DNA from: Clostridiales bacterium
GTDB taxonomy: Bacteria > Bacillota > Clostridia > Christensenellales > CAG-138
DNA: 39,612 nucleotides
Assembly: GCA_031270585.1 (NCBI GenBank)
Contig: JAISXK010000130.1
Span: forward strand, 1-39,612
Direction of reading: 5' to 3'
Each line of letters opens with the position of its first letter. Within the stretch, counting starts at the first letter, position 1. Shown in pieces: positions 24,210 through 33,354 of this stretch. Position numbers and translations under genes: made by a program. Below the pieces are notes generated by a model. That model searched no databases and was not told the origin of the DNA. It saw only the letters and a list, made by a program, of their open reading frames with translations.

Positions 24210-25853
24210 TTGCCAAAGAGGATTGTGATCATAGGCGGCGTAGCCGGCGGCGCAACCGCCGCCACGCGTCTGCGGCGGCTGGATGAAAGAGCCGACATTA
24301 TCATGCTGGAAAAGGACGCGTACGTATCCTTCGCCAACTGCGGGTTGCCGTATTATCTGGGCAAAGAGATCGCCTTGCGCGACGCGCTGTTGATGCAAAC
24401 GCCCGAGGGGCTAAAAAGCAGATACAATATCGACGCGCGCCCAAACAGCGAAGCTGTGGCGATAGACACGGTAAAAGGGCAGGTGCGCGTGGCGCAAAAG
24501 GCGGGCGGCGCCTATACGCTCCATTATGACGCGCTCGTGCTTTGTCCCGGCGCCACACCTGTCATGCTGCCCGTTACGGAAGACGCGCGGCCGCGTGTTT
24601 TTACTTTGCGTAACATGCAGGATACGGATCAAATCCATGCCGCCATGGAACAAAAGGGCGTAAGGGACGCCGTCGTCATAGGCGGCGGGTTTATAGGCGT
24701 TGAGCTGGCGGAAAACCTTGTGAAAAGAGGTCTGTGCGTGCGGCTTATTGAGGCCGCCCCGCAGGTATTGCCGCCGCTGGACGGCGATATGGCGCGTTTC
24801 GCTTTAAAAGAGCTTGAACATAACGGCGTCGCCGTAACGCTTAACGCGCCGGTGGAGGATATCGCCATAGTGGAGGGAAGACCCGCTGTGCGCTGTCAGG
24901 ATGGCAGGCGGTTTACGGGTGATATGATCATCTGCGCCCTGGGCGTAAGGCCGGCCACCGGCTTTTTAAAGGGCAGCGGCATTGCGCTGGGCCCCAAAGG
25001 GCATATCATGGTAAACGCGCGCATGCAAAGCAATATCCCCAACATCTATGCCGCAGGCGACGCCGCGCAGATAGACGATTTTATACTGCGCACGCCCACC
25101 GCAGCGGCGCTTGCGGGCCCCGCCAACAGGCAGGCGCGCGTGGCTGCGGATAATATAGCGGGCATACCAAGCGCATATGGCGGCGCGCAGGGCACGGCCG
25201 TCGCGCGTTTGTTTTCGAAGGCGTTTGCCTGTACGGGCCTTACGGAGCGGGCGCTGGAGACCGCAGGGTTGGCGTACCACAAAATTATCGCCTACCCGTA
25301 TGCGCATGCCGCCTATTACCCCGGCGCGCGGCAGATGGCCGTGAAGCTGCTCTTCCACGAAAGCGGAAAGATTTACGGCGCGCAGGCGGCGGGCGCGGAT
25401 GGGGTGGACAAGACCGTCGATACCATCGCTACAGCCATGCGCCTGGGCGCGCACGCGGCCCAATTGGGCGAGCTGGAGCTTTGCTACGCGCCGCCGTTCT
25501 CCTCCGTCAGGGGGCCCGCCAACATATTGGGTATGATAGCGGATAATGTGATCACAGGCGTAACCCGGCTTGCGGATGAGCGCACGCTTAAAAGCGCCCC
25601 GCCCAACTCCCACACGCTGTTGGATGTGCGGACATCGTATGAATACCGGGCCGGGCATTTAGAAGGCGCCGTCAATATCCCGCTGGATACTTTGCGGGCC
25701 CGCCTGGATGAGTTGGACAAAAGCCGCGCGATCATCGTCTATTGCCAGGTAGGAGCCCGCGCCCACCTGGCCCAGCGCATACTTGCGCAAAACGGATTTG
25801 ACGCGAAAAATCTTACGGGCGGCTACCGGTGGGCTGCGGGCGGTGAAGAGTAA
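24210..25853 (+). CDS. CoA-disulfide reductase-like FAD oxidoreductase with C-terminal rhodanese domain
   Basis: Pyridine nucleotide-disulfide oxidoreductase of the CoADR/NADH oxidase/polysulfide reductase group, 547 residues. The FAD motif is IVIIGGVAGGATAATRLRR at the N-terminus. The single redox Cys is C44 in SFANCGLPYYLG, the form used with bound CoA. An NAD(P)H motif (VVIGGGFIGVELAENL) and the second FAD site (IYAAGDAA) follow. Residues about 450-547 are a rhodanese domain with active Cys C512 in VYCQVGARA. CoADR-rhodanese fusions elsewhere reduce polysulfide, persulfides or CoA disulfides. The start is a TTG with AGGAG ten bases upstream; nearby ATGs are out of frame. Confidence 0.9.
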   Translation: MPKRIVIIGGVAGGATAATRLRRLDERADIIMLEKDAYVSFANCGLPYYLGKEIALRDALLMQTPEGLKSRYNIDARPNSEAVAIDTVKGQVRVAQKAGGAYTLHYDALVLCPGATPVMLPVTEDARPRVFTLRNMQDTDQIHAAMEQKGVRDAVVIGGGFIGVELAENLVKRGLCVRLIEAAPQVLPPLDGDMARFALKELEHNGVAVTLNAPVEDIAIVEGRPAVRCQDGRRFTGDMIICALGVRPATGFLKGSGIALGPKGHIMVNARMQSNIPNIYAAGDAAQIDDFILRTPTAAALAGPANRQARVAADNIAGIPSAYGGAQGTAVARLFSKAFACTGLTERALETAGLAYHKIIAYPYAHAAYYPGARQMAVKLLFHESGKIYGAQAAGADGVDKTVDTIATAMRLGAHAAQLGELELCYAPPFSSVRGPANILGMIADNVITGVTRLADERTLKSAPPNSHTLLDVRTSYEYRAGHLEGAVNIPLDTLRARLDELDKSRAIIVYCQVGARAHLAQRILAQNGFDAKNLTGGYRWAAGGEE

Positions 25854-25910
25854 TCTTTTTTATACAGGACAAGGAATAAACGCGCGGGAAAAAACCGCAA
25901 AGCCTCGCCG

Positions 25911-27032
25911 TTATTCATCCTCTTCCTCTTCAAACGCGAGTTCTTCAATATCCATACTGTCAAATGTGCCGGGTTGGGCGGCTTCTTCTTCCGCCGCCGC
26001 GTCCTGCGCGCCGGCTTCTTCTTCCGCAGCCGCGATGGGTTCGTCGGCGGCCATCGCGGCCTGCCTGCGCCGCCGTGAAAAACCGCCGCGCTTTGCCGGC
26101 GGCGACTTCTCACTGGCCGGCTCTTCGGCCGTATGCTCTTCGGCCGTATGCTCTTTGGCCGTATGCTCTTTGGCCGTCGGCGTTTTCTGCGCGGGCTGGC
26201 CCTGCGGCTGCGGGGCGGCAAGCGGTACGGGCGCGAACCCGTTTTTGGTGAATTCGTAGATTTCCGTAAAGCCTGCATCCCAAAGCAACTGTTCCATTTC
26301 GGCAAAGCCAAAGTCGAGCTGTTTGGCGCTATGCGCGCCGGAGCTCACAACGACGCGCGCGTTCATCTGCCTTGCGTAATCCAAAAGGAACAGGGCGGGG
26401 CAGGGCTCGCCGGAAAGTTCGTTGAACAAAATGCCGGTGTTTACTTCAAGATATTTGCCGCTGCGTATCACAGCCTGAAGCGCCTGGCGCGCGGCATTGC
26501 GGTACGTCTCGCTATATTCGTCAAAATACAAATTGCCATGGTTGTATAAACGCACCAGATCAAAGTGGCCCATAATATCGGCGTGTTCCGTGCTTGCAAA
26601 CGCGGCCACGCTCTCAAAATAGGCAAGCGCCAATAGCATGCTGTCGCCGCCAAAGCCCTTCACAATGGCGTCTTCCAGCCGCTCGGGCGAATGATCCACG
26701 CGATAGCGCACGCCGTCTTTCACCACATAATGTACGGAACCTATGGTGTAATCGTAAGATTTTGGGTTGTGCAATTGACAGCTGTCGTTTTCGAGCCCCT
26801 TAAAGATATCGATCACGCCGGAATATTCCGCCTTAAGGCCGTCGATTACGTAAGGGTAGGAAAGCATGCTTTCCGACGACATACTGCCGGATTGCTTATC
26901 AAACCAGACATAGCCGTAATCCGAAAACCCCAACGAATGAAAGCCGCGTTTGATGGCGGCCTCCACCATTTCGCGCGGGGTGTTTTTGCCGTCGCAGAAC
27001 GTCGTGTGCGTATGCAGATTGGATCGTATCAT
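25911..27032 (-). CDS. PHP-domain phosphoesterase (histidinol-phosphatase-like) with low-complexity acidic tail
   Basis: Residues 1-265 are a PHP domain: NLHTHTTFCDGKN (H7 and H9 bind metal), GFSDYG, YTIGSVHYV, STEHADIMGHFD and VVVSSGAHSAKQLDFGF (final His ligand). This fits the HisJ/YcdX-like group; no his genes are nearby, so histidinol phosphate may not be the substrate. Residues 266-373 are an added tail of low complexity: Pro/Gln-rich, then about four copies of a five-residue A(K/E)EHT repeat, a run of Arg, and an acidic end (EEEEDE). GGGAG before the ATG at 27032 sets the start; the longer frame begins 36 bases earlier. Confidence 0.85.
   Translation of the reverse strand: MIRSNLHTHTTFCDGKNTPREMVEAAIKRGFHSLGFSDYGYVWFDKQSGSMSSESMLSYPYVIDGLKAEYSGVIDIFKGLENDSCQLHNPKSYDYTIGSVHYVVKDGVRYRVDHSPERLEDAIVKGFGGDSMLLALAYFESVAAFASTEHADIMGHFDLVRLYNHGNLYFDEYSETYRNAARQALQAVIRSGKYLEVNTGILFNELSGEPCPALFLLDYARQMNARVVVSSGAHSAKQLDFGFAEMEQLLWDAGFTEIYEFTKNGFAPVPLAAPQPQGQPAQKTPTAKEHTAKEHTAEEHTAEEPASEKSPPAKRGGFSRRRRQAAMAADEPIAAAEEEAGAQDAAAEEEAAQPGTFDSMDIEELAFEEEEDE
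26120..26175. repeat. 15-bp tandem repeat inside the PHP gene
   Basis: Three full copies of GTATGCTCTT(C/T)GGCC (26131-26145, 26146-26160, 26161-26175) and a partial copy at 26120-26130. Read on the minus strand they encode the A(K/E)EHT repeats of the protein tail. The unit keeps the reading frame, so copy number can vary without breaking the gene. Confidence 0.9.
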
Positions 27033-27200
27033 CGTGTAATCTCCCGCCTGGTTTTTTTCGATTCGCATGGTACCCGCCGCGTGCCGGGCAACAGCCCGCG
27101 CCCATCCTTTATTTTACCATAATCCGCCGCAAAGGTTGCTTTTTTTTCATTTCTTTTATACATTATGTGAAAGGCTGTATAAAAGGCGGTAAATACACCC

Positions 27201-27935
27201 ATGGCAAGGATATGGGCGCACCGGGGCGCCAGCGCATACGCGCCCGAAAACACAATGGAAGCGTTTGAAAAAGCCGTGCGGCTTGGCGCGCAGGGCGTTG
27301 AGCTGGACGTGCATCTGAGCGCGGATGGCGAGCTTATGGTGATACACGATGAGGATATCGCGCGCACTTCGGACGGCGCGGGCCGCGTGGCGGATATGAC
27401 GCTCGCGCAATTGCGCGCTTTCAACTACAACAAAGGGTTTGAGGATACATATAAAATGGCGGCCATACCCACGCTGGCCGAGGTGTATGAACTGATAAAG
27501 CCCTGCGGCATACTTGTGAATGTAGAGGTAAAGACCAACGCCAACATTTACCCCGGCATAGAACGAAAGCTCATCCGCATGGAAACGGACATGGGCATGC
27601 GGGGCAGGGTGCTGTATTCATCCTTCAACCATTACACGCTGGGCAGATTAAAAAGTATTAACCGCAAAGCGGTACTGGGCGTACTGTATGTCAACGCCCT
27701 GCTGGAACCCTGGCGCTACGCCAAACACATAGGCGCGCAGGCTTTGCACCCCCGTTACGAATACATCTACCGCTACCCCGGCTTTATTGAGCGCGCGCAT
27801 GCCTGCGGTATTATCGTAAACGCGTGGACGGTTAACGAAGCGGCGGATATTGCGCGCCTGAGCGATATGGGCGCGGATGTGCTGATCACGGACAAGCCCG
27901 ATCTGCGGATCGAAACGGGCCGGCAGCGACCGTAA
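27201..27935 (+). CDS. Glycerophosphodiester phosphodiesterase
   Basis: Hydrolyses glycerophosphodiesters to glycerol 3-phosphate and an alcohol. The 244-residue TIM-barrel protein has the catalytic HRGASAYAPENTMEAF (H7, R8), ELDVHLSADGELMVIHD (metal ligands E34 and D36, catalytic H49), and the later VEVKTN and AWTVNE strands. Without a signal peptide it is cytoplasmic, of the UgpQ type. The ribosome site is weak (AAAAGGCGG). It diverges from the PHP gene and converges on the CotH gene with 13 bases between stops. Confidence 0.94.
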   Translation: MARIWAHRGASAYAPENTMEAFEKAVRLGAQGVELDVHLSADGELMVIHDEDIARTSDGAGRVADMTLAQLRAFNYNKGFEDTYKMAAIPTLAEVYELIKPCGILVNVEVKTNANIYPGIERKLIRMETDMGMRGRVLYSSFNHYTLGRLKSINRKAVLGVLYVNALLEPWRYAKHIGAQALHPRYEYIYRYPGFIERAHACGIIVNAWTVNEAADIARLSDMGADVLITDKPDLRIETGRQRP

Positions 27936-27948
27936 GCGCTATGGGGGA

Positions 27949-30900
27949 TTACGGTTGCCGCGCCAGCAGCTTGTATTCTTCCATAGCGGCGTCTGAAACA
28001 TGAAAATAGCTTTGCACGGCCTTGAGCGCGTGCGCGGGGCGCGCATCCAGGCAATCGCGCAGGGCCTTTATGTTTTCTTCCCATTTTCGAAGTGAGGCCG
28101 GGTAGCCCCAGCGTTTGATGTGCCTTTCCATCTCGGGGCGCAGCGCGGCGGCCGTTTCATCCAGCAGCATCGTGAGCCGCTGGGCGTTGAAGTGGTTTTC
28201 CACTACGTACACATAGCGTTTGACAAAGCGATCGCACCACGCGGCATTGTTGGGCAGTCCGCAAAACATATCCATATTGGTAAGGCTCTCATCCCGCGAG
28301 GGCACGCCCATGTAGTTGAAGTAGGAGGGCAGTATGTTGCGCGTGGGGCTGTTGGCGGAAAACCCAAAATCCAAATCAAACAGAACGGGCCGCCATTTTA
28401 CGGCGTAATCCTGGCTGCGCCAATATTTCTGGTTAAACATATCGCCGTTTGCGAAGTATGTTTGCGTGATAAGGTAATCAATCACATAATCCATATCCAC
28501 GACCGCGCAATACGCCTCGTATTTTTCTACGGAGGAAAGGTCGCCCCGCCCCAGTTCGCGTATGCGCTTATAATCGCGGTTGCTGCCGGCAAGCGTCGAT
28601 ACGTTGCGGCGCACGATATCCACGGCGTCCCGATCCACGCCGTAATGGGCGGCAAGGTAGTCTTCGTTCTGGTTCTCATCCAAATCATATATGCCCCAGT
28701 ATTTGCCGTTCAAATACATCACCACGGGACGCGTGGCGATAGTATCCACAAAAAGCCCTTCTGCGGCCAGCGAAAAAAATGAATTCCTCAACCGGGCGCG
28801 ATCGTGATCCTGCCCGCTGTTGCGTATGGTCAGGCTTTTGAACGACTGGATTTCATACCCCGGAAAGAACGGATACGTGACTTCGTCGCGCCCATATCCC
28901 CCGCGAAAAAACATGGTGAATGATTTTTGCGCATATACAAGCGTGGAAGCGCCCGTGGCGCGCAACCCGCAATTGCCGGCCGTGCCTATCCGTCCCCCGG
29001 CCTCAAAATACGCCATATGTACCTCGCGCTCCACGCGCTCGGCGCGTTCCTGCGCGGCATATACGGCGTCAATATCCGATTGGCCGCCCGTCAGGCAAAT
29101 AACCGGCAGCGTATGCTCTTCTTCAAACAGATATGTCTGGGTGGCGGTTTCGCTTTCCAAAAGGCCGTCGCGCAGGGCGATGGCGCGCACCGGCGTATTG
29201 GCGCCGATTGTAATCGGCGCGGTATAGAGGGCCGTATCCCCCGTAGGCTTTGTGCCGTCGAGCGTATAGTATATACGCGCGCCGGGCGTATTGCAGCTGA
29301 TCGTCAGCGTAAACGGCGCGGCATGGTAAAGCGACGTTTGCGAGAACACCGGTGTACTTGTCTGGCCGGCGTATGCGCGGCCGCTGTTGATGGCGCCGGG
29401 AGAGGGGGTAAAATAAAATACACGCCGGCCCATGGGGTCGCCTTCGTCGCGCCCCGCCGTTATATTGGCGCGCAGAGCCCCCGTTTGAAAATAATCGCGC
29501 AGTATCCCGCCGGGATCGGTCAAAAATATGGTCTCCCCGCCGGAGGATACGCAAAATGTGCCGGTGGTATCCGTTTGCCGGGCCGTGCGGGAGGACGTAT
29601 ACAGTAAAGCGTATCCCCCGGCCGGCACCGTTAAGGATTGTATCCGGTATTTGTCATACGCGTCGATATCATCGCTCACATACCAGCCGGCCAGGCTGAT
29701 ATTCTTGCCGGTAGGGTTATAAAACTCAATCCAGTCGGGCTTTTTGCTTTTGGCGGTAGCTACCGCCCGCACCTCGCTGATGTATACGCCGCTGGCGTTG
29801 CGCGCGGGTACGGCGGATAGCGACTCAAACGCGGCGCTGTCGTTTTGCGCCAGCGGGGTGGGCGTGGCAAAATAACGGATATTGCCGGTCCCATCCCTGC
29901 CCATGGATACATTCGCTCTGATGGCGGCGTCAAGCGGTATCACATCCTGCGTCACGTTACCAAGGTTGGTGAGCATCATCACCTCGTTGGACGCGCTAAG
30001 CCCGAAGGAAGCGTGCAGCTCGCCCTCTTTTCTATCCTTACCCGAAAGAAACACCAGCGTATAGCCGTCCGGCTCTATCGTCATATCGGGCAGCAGCCAC
30101 TTGGCGGGGTTGTTTGATTCATCCGAAAGCGCGTACCCCAGCAGCGATACCGGCTGTGAAGAGCGGTTGTAGAGTTCCACCCATTCATAGCGGTCGCCGT
30201 CGCTGTCCGCAATGCTGTAGCTGTTCTTTATCAACACCTCGTTTAATATAACCGGTGCGTCGTCCCCCATGGGGGTAGGTGTGAGCGACTCAAATAGGAT
30301 GGCGCTGTTTTCTTCGCCCGGTGTGGGCACGGCGGTATACATGGTTTGGCCGCCCGCACTAACGGCGGCGATATTGGGCGCCATGGGCAATTGCCAGGCA
30401 AGCTCACTTACCACATTGCCATGGCTGTTGCTCAAATAAAGCCCGCTATCCGCGCTGCCCAGCCCAAATCCCGCATGTATTTCGCCATCGGCGCCATCCT
30501 TGTTATCGCTGAAATATACGATAGCCCGCTCGCCGGGCAAAAGCGCCACGTCGGGCAATCGCCACTTTAAAAAATTGGCGGTGTTGTCGGATAGATAGTA
30601 TTCCAGCAGGCGCGCGGGCTCGTGCCCCGCGTTGTACAGTTCGGCCCAGGGGTAGCGGCGGCCGTCCTTTGCGGTGTGGCCGTTTTGATTAACGGGCATC
30701 ACCTCGCTTAGCTCTACGAGCGCGCCGGCGCTGGCATAGGATACACTTTCAAGGTTATCCGCAATCAGCGTCGTGTTGGGGCCGCCCGGCGTGGGCACGC
30801 CGCAGTAGCCAAAAGCGCCGCTTTCGCTTAGCGCATAGGATACGTCCTGCGGCAGGGGCGGGATATCCACGCTATCCAATATGGCAAGATAGCGATCCGT

Positions 30901-31299
30901 CAGATACAGGCTTTCGCCGCTTTTGGATAGCCCGAAGCCCGTGTGGTATACCCCGTCCGGCAGCGCGCCATCATAGCCGGTACAGTACAGTATGAAATAA
31001 GCGCCCGGCTGCAGCGATATGGCGGGCAACGCGTATTTTCGCGGCTCGCGGATGTTATCGCTCAAATGGCAGCCCGCCAGGCTGATGGGGTGGTCGGCGG
31101 AATTGTATAATTCTATCCAATCGGGCGTGCCCAACGTATCCTCCACAAGCGAATTGCCGTTGGACGTGACCATCTCGCTGATGAATATGCCGGGGGAAAA
31201 AGACATGTTGGCGCCCGTAAAAAACGTGCAGCCACAGCAAACCAGAACCGGCAGAAAACACAATGAGATGAGAATACATTTGCGAAAAAGCGGCTTCAT
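27949..31299 (-). CDS. Surface lipoprotein with four lamin-tail domains, a chitobiase-type domain and a CotH kinase domain
   Basis: A 1116-residue lipoprotein. The signal segment FRKCILISLCFLPVLVCCGC has its likely lipidated Cys at C24. Four lamin-tail (LTD) repeats start near residues 37, 194, 349 and 505; each has an (I/L)(S/N)EV-like strand, then WIELYN or a variant, then LSD. A chitobiase C-terminal-like domain spans about 655-725 (IYYTLDGTKPTGDTALYTAP). The CotH kinase domain (about 780-1090) has PVVMYLNGKYWGIYDLDEN, ANGDMFNQKYW and WRPVLFDLDFGF. CotH proteins are atypical kinases that phosphorylate spore-coat or cellulosome partners. The longest open frame adds 117 residues with no ribosome site; the ATG at 31299 has GAAAGGAAAA upstream. 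It diverges from spoIID. Confidence 0.9.
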   Translation of the reverse strand: MKPLFRKCILISLCFLPVLVCCGCTFFTGANMSFSPGIFISEMVTSNGNSLVEDTLGTPDWIELYNSADHPISLAGCHLSDNIREPRKYALPAISLQPGAYFILYCTGYDGALPDGVYHTGFGLSKSGESLYLTDRYLAILDSVDIPPLPQDVSYALSESGAFGYCGVPTPGGPNTTLIADNLESVSYASAGALVELSEVMPVNQNGHTAKDGRRYPWAELYNAGHEPARLLEYYLSDNTANFLKWRLPDVALLPGERAIVYFSDNKDGADGEIHAGFGLGSADSGLYLSNSHGNVVSELAWQLPMAPNIAAVSAGGQTMYTAVPTPGEENSAILFESLTPTPMGDDAPVILNEVLIKNSYSIADSDGDRYEWVELYNRSSQPVSLLGYALSDESNNPAKWLLPDMTIEPDGYTLVFLSGKDRKEGELHASFGLSASNEVMMLTNLGNVTQDVIPLDAAIRANVSMGRDGTGNIRYFATPTPLAQNDSAAFESLSAVPARNASGVYISEVRAVATAKSKKPDWIEFYNPTGKNISLAGWYVSDDIDAYDKYRIQSLTVPAGGYALLYTSSRTARQTDTTGTFCVSSGGETIFLTDPGGILRDYFQTGALRANITAGRDEGDPMGRRVFYFTPSPGAINSGRAYAGQTSTPVFSQTSLYHAAPFTLTISCNTPGARIYYTLDGTKPTGDTALYTAPITIGANTPVRAIALRDGLLESETATQTYLFEEEHTLPVICLTGGQSDIDAVYAAQERAERVEREVHMAYFEAGGRIGTAGNCGLRATGASTLVYAQKSFTMFFRGGYGRDEVTYPFFPGYEIQSFKSLTIRNSGQDHDRARLRNSFFSLAAEGLFVDTIATRPVVMYLNGKYWGIYDLDENQNEDYLAAHYGVDRDAVDIVRRNVSTLAGSNRDYKRIRELGRGDLSSVEKYEAYCAVVDMDYVIDYLITQTYFANGDMFNQKYWRSQDYAVKWRPVLFDLDFGFSANSPTRNILPSYFNYMGVPSRDESLTNMDMFCGLPNNAAWCDRFVKRYVYVVENHFNAQRLTMLLDETAAALRPEMERHIKRWGYPASLRKWEENIKALRDCLDARPAHALKAVQSYFHVSDAAMEEYKLLARQP

Positions 31300-31335
31300 G
31301 TAAAGCGACAATTTTCCTTTCAATTTTACAGGATC

Positions 31336-31341
31336 AGTATA
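31336..31341 (-). promoter_or_regulatory. Extended -10 of the CotH gene
   Basis: TGGTATACT on the minus strand is an extended -10 element 36 bases before the chosen start codon. No clear -35 box is seen. Confidence 0.4.
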
Positions 31342-31498
31342 CCACACGCAGAAGGATCGGGCCAGCCACTTAGCGGCGGAATTTGAGGCCGTACCGCCGT
31401 CATAAGCGCGAAATCGTTCTTCACGCGAATACCCGCATGTTAACCTGTGCGCCCTCATACAATTTTCGTAGGCGTTGAAAGGCGGGGGTATAGACGGC

Positions 31499-32491
31499 AT
31501 GCGGTTTAATTGGAAAAGGCTTTGCCTGCTTGCGGGATTGATTGCGCTTGTCATACTGCTCGTGCGCGGGTGCCTTTTCGCGCGCGGCGCCCAGAGCGCC
31601 AAAAGCGGCGAACCCGCCCAAAGGGAAACCGGTGAGGAGCGCATGATCACGCTTTACGACAGTGACATGAAAAAGGCGGGAAAAATCCCGCTGGAAGAAT
31701 ATTTAACCGGCGTGGTGGCGGGGGAAATGCCCGCCGCTTTTCATGAGGAGGCGCTAAAATCCCAAGCGGTGGTGGCAAGAACCTATACCTTGCGCAAAAT
31801 AGAAGAGGGCGGCTGCCCCAGTGGCTACGATATCTGCACGAGCAGCAAATGCTGCCAGGCGTATGATACCGCCGCCGCCTGCCGGGATAAATGGGGCATA
31901 GCCTACGACGCCAACATACGCAAAGTGAAAAACGCCGTGCGGCAAACGCGGGACGAGGCGCTTTATTACGGCGGGGAGCTTATCGAGGCGCTTTACCACG
32001 CGGCGTCCGGCGGGCAAACGGAGGATAGCGAAAACGTATTCGCATCCGCCCGGCCGTATTTGCGCGGCGTAAAGAGCGAAAACGAGGTGGGCTCTTCACA
32101 CCTGACGGATACACGGACTTTCACGCGAAAGGATTTTGTTACGAAAATAAACAAAAACTGGCCCAAGGCCGTGTTGAAGGCCGGCAAGCTGGAAAGCCAG
32201 CTGGAAGTGCTGATCAGATACGAAAGCGGCCGCGTAAAAACGGTGCAGTTGGGCGCGGTGAATGTGAGCGGCCGCGAACTGCGCGGCGCGCTGGGGTTGC
32301 CCAGCGCCTGGTTTACCATAACGCTTACGGCGGATAACGTCAGCATCCACACGCGCGGGTATGGGCATGGCGTGGGCATGAGTCAAACGGGCGCGAACGG
32401 TATGGCCGTCGAAGGGGCGGATTACCGCGAGATACTGGCGCATTATTACACCGGCGCCATAATCAAAAGCGCGGCGTTATATGAAGCCTGA
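31499..32491 (+). CDS. spoIID: SpoIID-family peptidoglycan lytic transglycosylase
   Basis: SpoIID cleaves glycan strands stripped of their stem peptides and, with SpoIIP and SpoIIM, drives engulfment of the forespore. The 330-residue protein has an N-terminal membrane anchor (about 7-24). The catalytic region has IPLEEYLTGVVAGEMPAAF (64-81, catalytic Glu E76) and EALKSQAVVARTYTLR. A ICTSSKCCQAY stretch, HAASGGQTEDSENVF, and the closing GYGHGVGMSQTGANGMA are all family marks. AAAGGCGGGGG precedes the ATG at 31499; a TTG 24 bases earlier is inside the ribosome site. Relatives such as SpoIID/LytB-like proteins in non-sporulating cells exist, so a sporulation role is likely but not certain. Confidence 0.9.
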   Translation: MRFNWKRLCLLAGLIALVILLVRGCLFARGAQSAKSGEPAQRETGEERMITLYDSDMKKAGKIPLEEYLTGVVAGEMPAAFHEEALKSQAVVARTYTLRKIEEGGCPSGYDICTSSKCCQAYDTAAACRDKWGIAYDANIRKVKNAVRQTRDEALYYGGELIEALYHAASGGQTEDSENVFASARPYLRGVKSENEVGSSHLTDTRTFTRKDFVTKINKNWPKAVLKAGKLESQLEVLIRYESGRVKTVQLGAVNVSGRELRGALGLPSAWFTITLTADNVSIHTRGYGHGVGMSQTGANGMAVEGADYREILAHYYTGAIIKSAALYEA

Positions 32492-32548
32492 AAGTTACTT
32501 TAGATAGAGGAATGGCGCAAATATGGTTTGTTGGTGCGGGGGTAAGCG

Positions 32549-33109
32549 TTAATCCAGCAGCAGTTGCAGCAGTATATCGGTGTTTGGCTCGCCGTTTAAA
32601 AGGCCGTGCAACGCCAGCCCGTCAAGCAGCGCAATGTAGCTGTGGCTAAACGCGCGAAAGCGCTTTGACGCGGCGTCGGTGAGCTTGAGCGCACCCATCT
32701 CCGCCAGCAGCGCCCATTCCTTTTGATAGGATAGCATCAACGCGCGCAACGGCCCGTCTTCGCGCAGCGCCTCGCTGAACAGCGCGAAATACAATTTTAA
32801 AAAACCGCCGGTTCTGTTTAGCTGTTTATGCAGCATGGCCACGGCGTCCCTTGCGGCCATGGCGGCGGTGACGCTATCCAGCCAGGCATAAAACGCTTCC
32901 GTAATATGCGCGAAGTACTGCTCCGTAATTTCCACAACCAGCATATCCTTACCGGGGTAATGGTAATACAGCGTGCCTTTTGAAAGTCCGGCAGCGTCGG
33001 CGATATCCTGCAGGCTCGTCGCATAAACCCCGTTGCCGCAAAACAGCTTTGCGGCAGTTTGGCGTATACTCTCGCGGGTTTCTTCCGACTCGGGGTTTTT
33101 ACGCGCCAT
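32549..33109 (-). CDS. TetR-family transcriptional regulator
   Basis: A 186-residue repressor-type protein. The N-terminal helix-turn-helix is at about residues 30-49 (TSLQDIADAAGLSKGTLYYH). The C-terminal part is helical and should bind a small ligand, but gives no clue to which. AAGGGAG lies before the ATG. It is divergent from the flavodiiron gene, and the two promoters interleave, so it probably represses itself and the flavodiiron gene or the MFS transporter that follows. Confidence 0.92.
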   Translation of the reverse strand: MARKNPESEETRESIRQTAAKLFCGNGVYATSLQDIADAAGLSKGTLYYHYPGKDMLVVEITEQYFAHITEAFYAWLDSVTAAMAARDAVAMLHKQLNRTGGFLKLYFALFSEALREDGPLRALMLSYQKEWALLAEMGALKLTDAASKRFRAFSHSYIALLDGLALHGLLNGEPNTDILLQLLLD

Positions 33110-33185
33110 AGCACACTCCCTTGGCAGCTTTTGCGGCAGAAGGATCCTTTAGGGCGGTTTCAAACATGCCCTTAATTTTACCTGT

Positions 33186-33215
33186 AGTATAGCCCGCGAG
33201 GTTGCGCGCCGTCAA
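33186..33215 (-). promoter_or_regulatory. Promoter of tetR
   Basis: TTGACG (33210-33215, minus strand) and TATACT (33186-33191) are 18 bases apart, about 77 bases before the tetR start codon. Confidence 0.65.
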
Positions 33216-33230
33216 GCGTTGGGGTATACT
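33202..33230 (+). promoter_or_regulatory. Promoter of the flavodiiron gene
   Basis: TTGCGC (33202-33207) and TATACT (33225-33230) are 17 bases apart. The site overlaps the tetR promoter on the other strand, so one bound regulator could close both. Confidence 0.6.
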
Positions 33231-33354
33231 TAACATATGAGGCGGTTTCTTTGCGGGTTCTGATGTCTTGTACGGCGGCCGCAGCAAATTGCCTCATTCG
33301 GCAATACGGGCATAATGCCCGCGCCATCCGCAAAATACGAAAGGAGCCCGCGTG

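Noticed and set aside
26120..26175. Possible CRISPR-like array
   Set aside because: The 15-base units are directly adjacent with no spacers and are in frame inside a gene, so this is a coding tandem repeat.
31300..31650. 117-residue N-terminal extension of the CotH lipoprotein
   Set aside because: It would bury the lipoprotein signal inside the protein and overlap the spoIID start; a -10 box and ribosome site support the ATG at 31299.
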